The position numbers were made by a program, and so were the translations under genes. Below, piece by piece: positions 63,080 through 64,000 of a DNA stretch of 64,000 nucleotides. Every line of letters starts with the position of its first letter. Position 1 is the stretch's first letter. The notes below the pieces were generated by a model. That model saw nothing but the letters and a program-made list of their open reading frames with translations, ran no database searches and was not told the origin of the DNA. This DNA is from a bacterium (lineage in GTDB: Bacteria; Hinthialibacterota; Hinthialibacteria; OLB16): contig JAJVIK010000015.1 of the NCBI GenBank assembly GCA_022072055.1, forward strand, positions 86,111 through 150,110, written 5' to 3'.

Positions 63080-63470
63080 GGGTATGGCTCTCCTTTTGAT
63101 TCACATCTTCACCGACTCTGGACCCCTCGCGGTAAGCTGGACAGAAATGTGGGTTGAATAAGGTGGTTTCGGGCCGGTGTTTTCGCCTCATGGACTCGCC
63201 TCCTAGCCGACTCTCCCTCGCCCCGCAAATCCACCTTATGCAAGGTCGCGGCCAGCGCCGTCACAGCCGCTCCCAATGCACTAAGCCTCCTAGGAGGGAC
63301 TGGCGCAGCGGGGCTATCGCATTACACGTCCTTCCCATTAAGTGCCGCATTTCTTCGAGTCGGGTCCGCTCGTCCTATCTTTACGAACCCGGGGAGGGGA
63401 AAACTTACAAAGAATTTGACTGGGTTCCGCCATCCCAGGCATGGAATGGGCCGGTAGGTTGTAGTGCCCC
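63080..63470. other. Intergenic region with no supported gene
   Basis: About 390 bp between the membrane protein and the terminal remnants. Frames here are short and lack a coding pattern; no promoter or dyad stood out. Confidence 0.45.
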
Positions 63471-63605
63471 CTACGGCGCCCCCGTCCCACCCTCCACCGG
63501 GACCTCGCAATACGGGCACAGGATCCCGTTCTTCATCGCTTGCCGGAAATAGCGGTTGGGGATTGAGGACTTGGCGTGACGCTCCACCAGGCGCCGGCAG
63601 CCTGG
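63471..63605 (-). pseudogene. Orphan gene end with a CxxC motif
   Basis: Reading the minus strand to the TAG at 63471-63473 gives CRRLVERHAKSSIPNRYFRQ then AMKNGILCPYCEVPVEGGTG and a stop. The CPYC pair suggests a zinc- or disulfide-type C-terminus. The upstream coding part is missing: at 63591 the sequence switches to the duplicated end of the 61-kb gene on the other strand. Confidence 0.45.
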
Positions 63606-63683
63606 ACCCTTGGGGCGATGCTGGTGCTGGTGGCGGGATGGGCGTACCTGATCCTGCGCCGCAAGGGGAGCCTGGCGGCGTGA
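63591..63683 (+). pseudogene. Duplicated 3' end of the 60984-61991 gene
   Basis: Thirty codons (APAAWTLGAMLVLVAGWAYL then ILRRKGSLAA and stop) are almost identical to 61896-61991, differing by one missing codon and a few bases. The similarity starts at GCGCCGGCAG and ends at the stop codon. It is a partial duplication; the preceding codons do not belong to the same gene. Confidence 0.7.
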
Positions 63684-63774
63684 AAGGATCTGGAGTCACC
63701 GCCGAGCCGCGCGCGTAAGCAAGCGGTGCTCATGCCCAACCTTACCACGCGGGAGAGCAAGCCACAGACCTCCC

Positions 63775-63915
63775 CTAATACAGATCCCAATGCTCAACGC
63801 TCGAGGGTGTCTGGCCCGGGTTGGGCATATGCGTATAAGTCGGCGTCTCAGTGGGCATGAATGTGAAAGTTGGTGTGTCCTGGTTCAGCGTGAATCCGAC
63901 AAACGGGGGTCGGAT
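63775..63915 (-). pseudogene. C-terminal fragment of a Thr/Pro-rich secreted protein
   Basis: The minus strand holds 46 codons between two stops that read TLNQDTPTFTFMPTETPTYT then HMPNPGQTPSSVEHWDLY. T-P-T-x-T repeats followed by a short aromatic tail are typical of the linker and C-terminus of exported proteins in this genome, compare the linker of the giant VWA protein. There is no start, and a stop precedes it, so it is a remnant. Confidence 0.4.
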
Positions 63916-64000
63916 TTAAGCAACTCTTGGGGTTGAGTTTTTTGAGGGATGGGGAATGCTCGGGAATGTATGATGGGTTGAGAAGGGGCTGGAAGGCGAG

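Overview
The window looks like a chromosomal contig from a GC-rich, uncultured Gram-negative-type bacterium. Several features point towards a PVC-like, Sumerlaeota-like or Hydrogenedentota-like lineage: large secreted proteins with Thr/Pro/Glu linkers, FG-GAP and PQQ-type propellers, a dockerin-like C-terminus, an M56 peptidase with a long regulatory-domain tail, DUF4331 and DUF4198 proteins, and a type IV pilin-like protein. This placement is inference from family content; no rRNA or marker tree is available. Codon use is strongly GC-biased, so most long antisense ORFs are shadows. By eye, about 44.7-49.7 kb and 62.2-63.1 kb are less GC-rich than the rest.

Layout. 0-5 kb: start of uvrC, then a minus-strand run thrC / EIIA / PII-like, a transglutaminase-like secreted protein and ferredoxin-NADP reductase. 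5.2-9.3 kb: a BlaI-M56 (BlaR-like) operon with a paired dyad operator. 9.3-17 kb: a decayed PIN module, a MEMO1 protein, an orphan NtrC-type regulator, rpmA with its terminator, a branched-polyamine synthase (bpsA), a GT39-like membrane protein and an MFS transporter. 17-21 kb: DUF4198 and DUF4331 secreted proteins, a frameshifted DUF4143 ATPase and tRNA-Ile(GAT). 21.5-29 kb: two GT39-like proteins (one fused to a metallophosphoesterase), a NUDIX hydrolase and an esterase. 29-32 kb: VapBC, leuB and an RHH/MazF pair. 31.8-36.4 kb: a thermonuclease-like protein, wecB, a two-domain CTP-kinase/DUF92 fusion and DedA. 36.4-44.7 kb: secreted proteins including a 1445-residue VWA protein, then a cobalamin riboswitch in front of a pilin-like gene. 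45-49.6 kb: a three-gene cassette with two BrxD/DUF2791-like ATPases, its first gene split by an ISL3-type insertion sequence. 49.7-64 kb: a PIN module, a TPR protein, DUF4160/DUF2442, a transposase relic, an FG-GAP protein, a PQQ-propeller protein, HigBA, a membrane-anchored protein, a TPR membrane protein and a terminal stretch of gene remnants.

Themes. Four loci touch lipid-carrier-linked sugar chemistry (three GT39-like membrane proteins, WecB, the prenol-kinase-like fusion and DedA), which suggests envelope glycoconjugate assembly with carrier recycling. Toxin-antitoxin-type modules are dense: VapBC, RHH/MazF, PIN/antitoxin, HigBA, and possibly DUF4160/DUF2442, plus decayed copies. The most promising candidates for something undescribed are the BrxD-like ATPase cassette, the cobalamin riboswitch linked to a pilin-like gene, and the two domain fusions.
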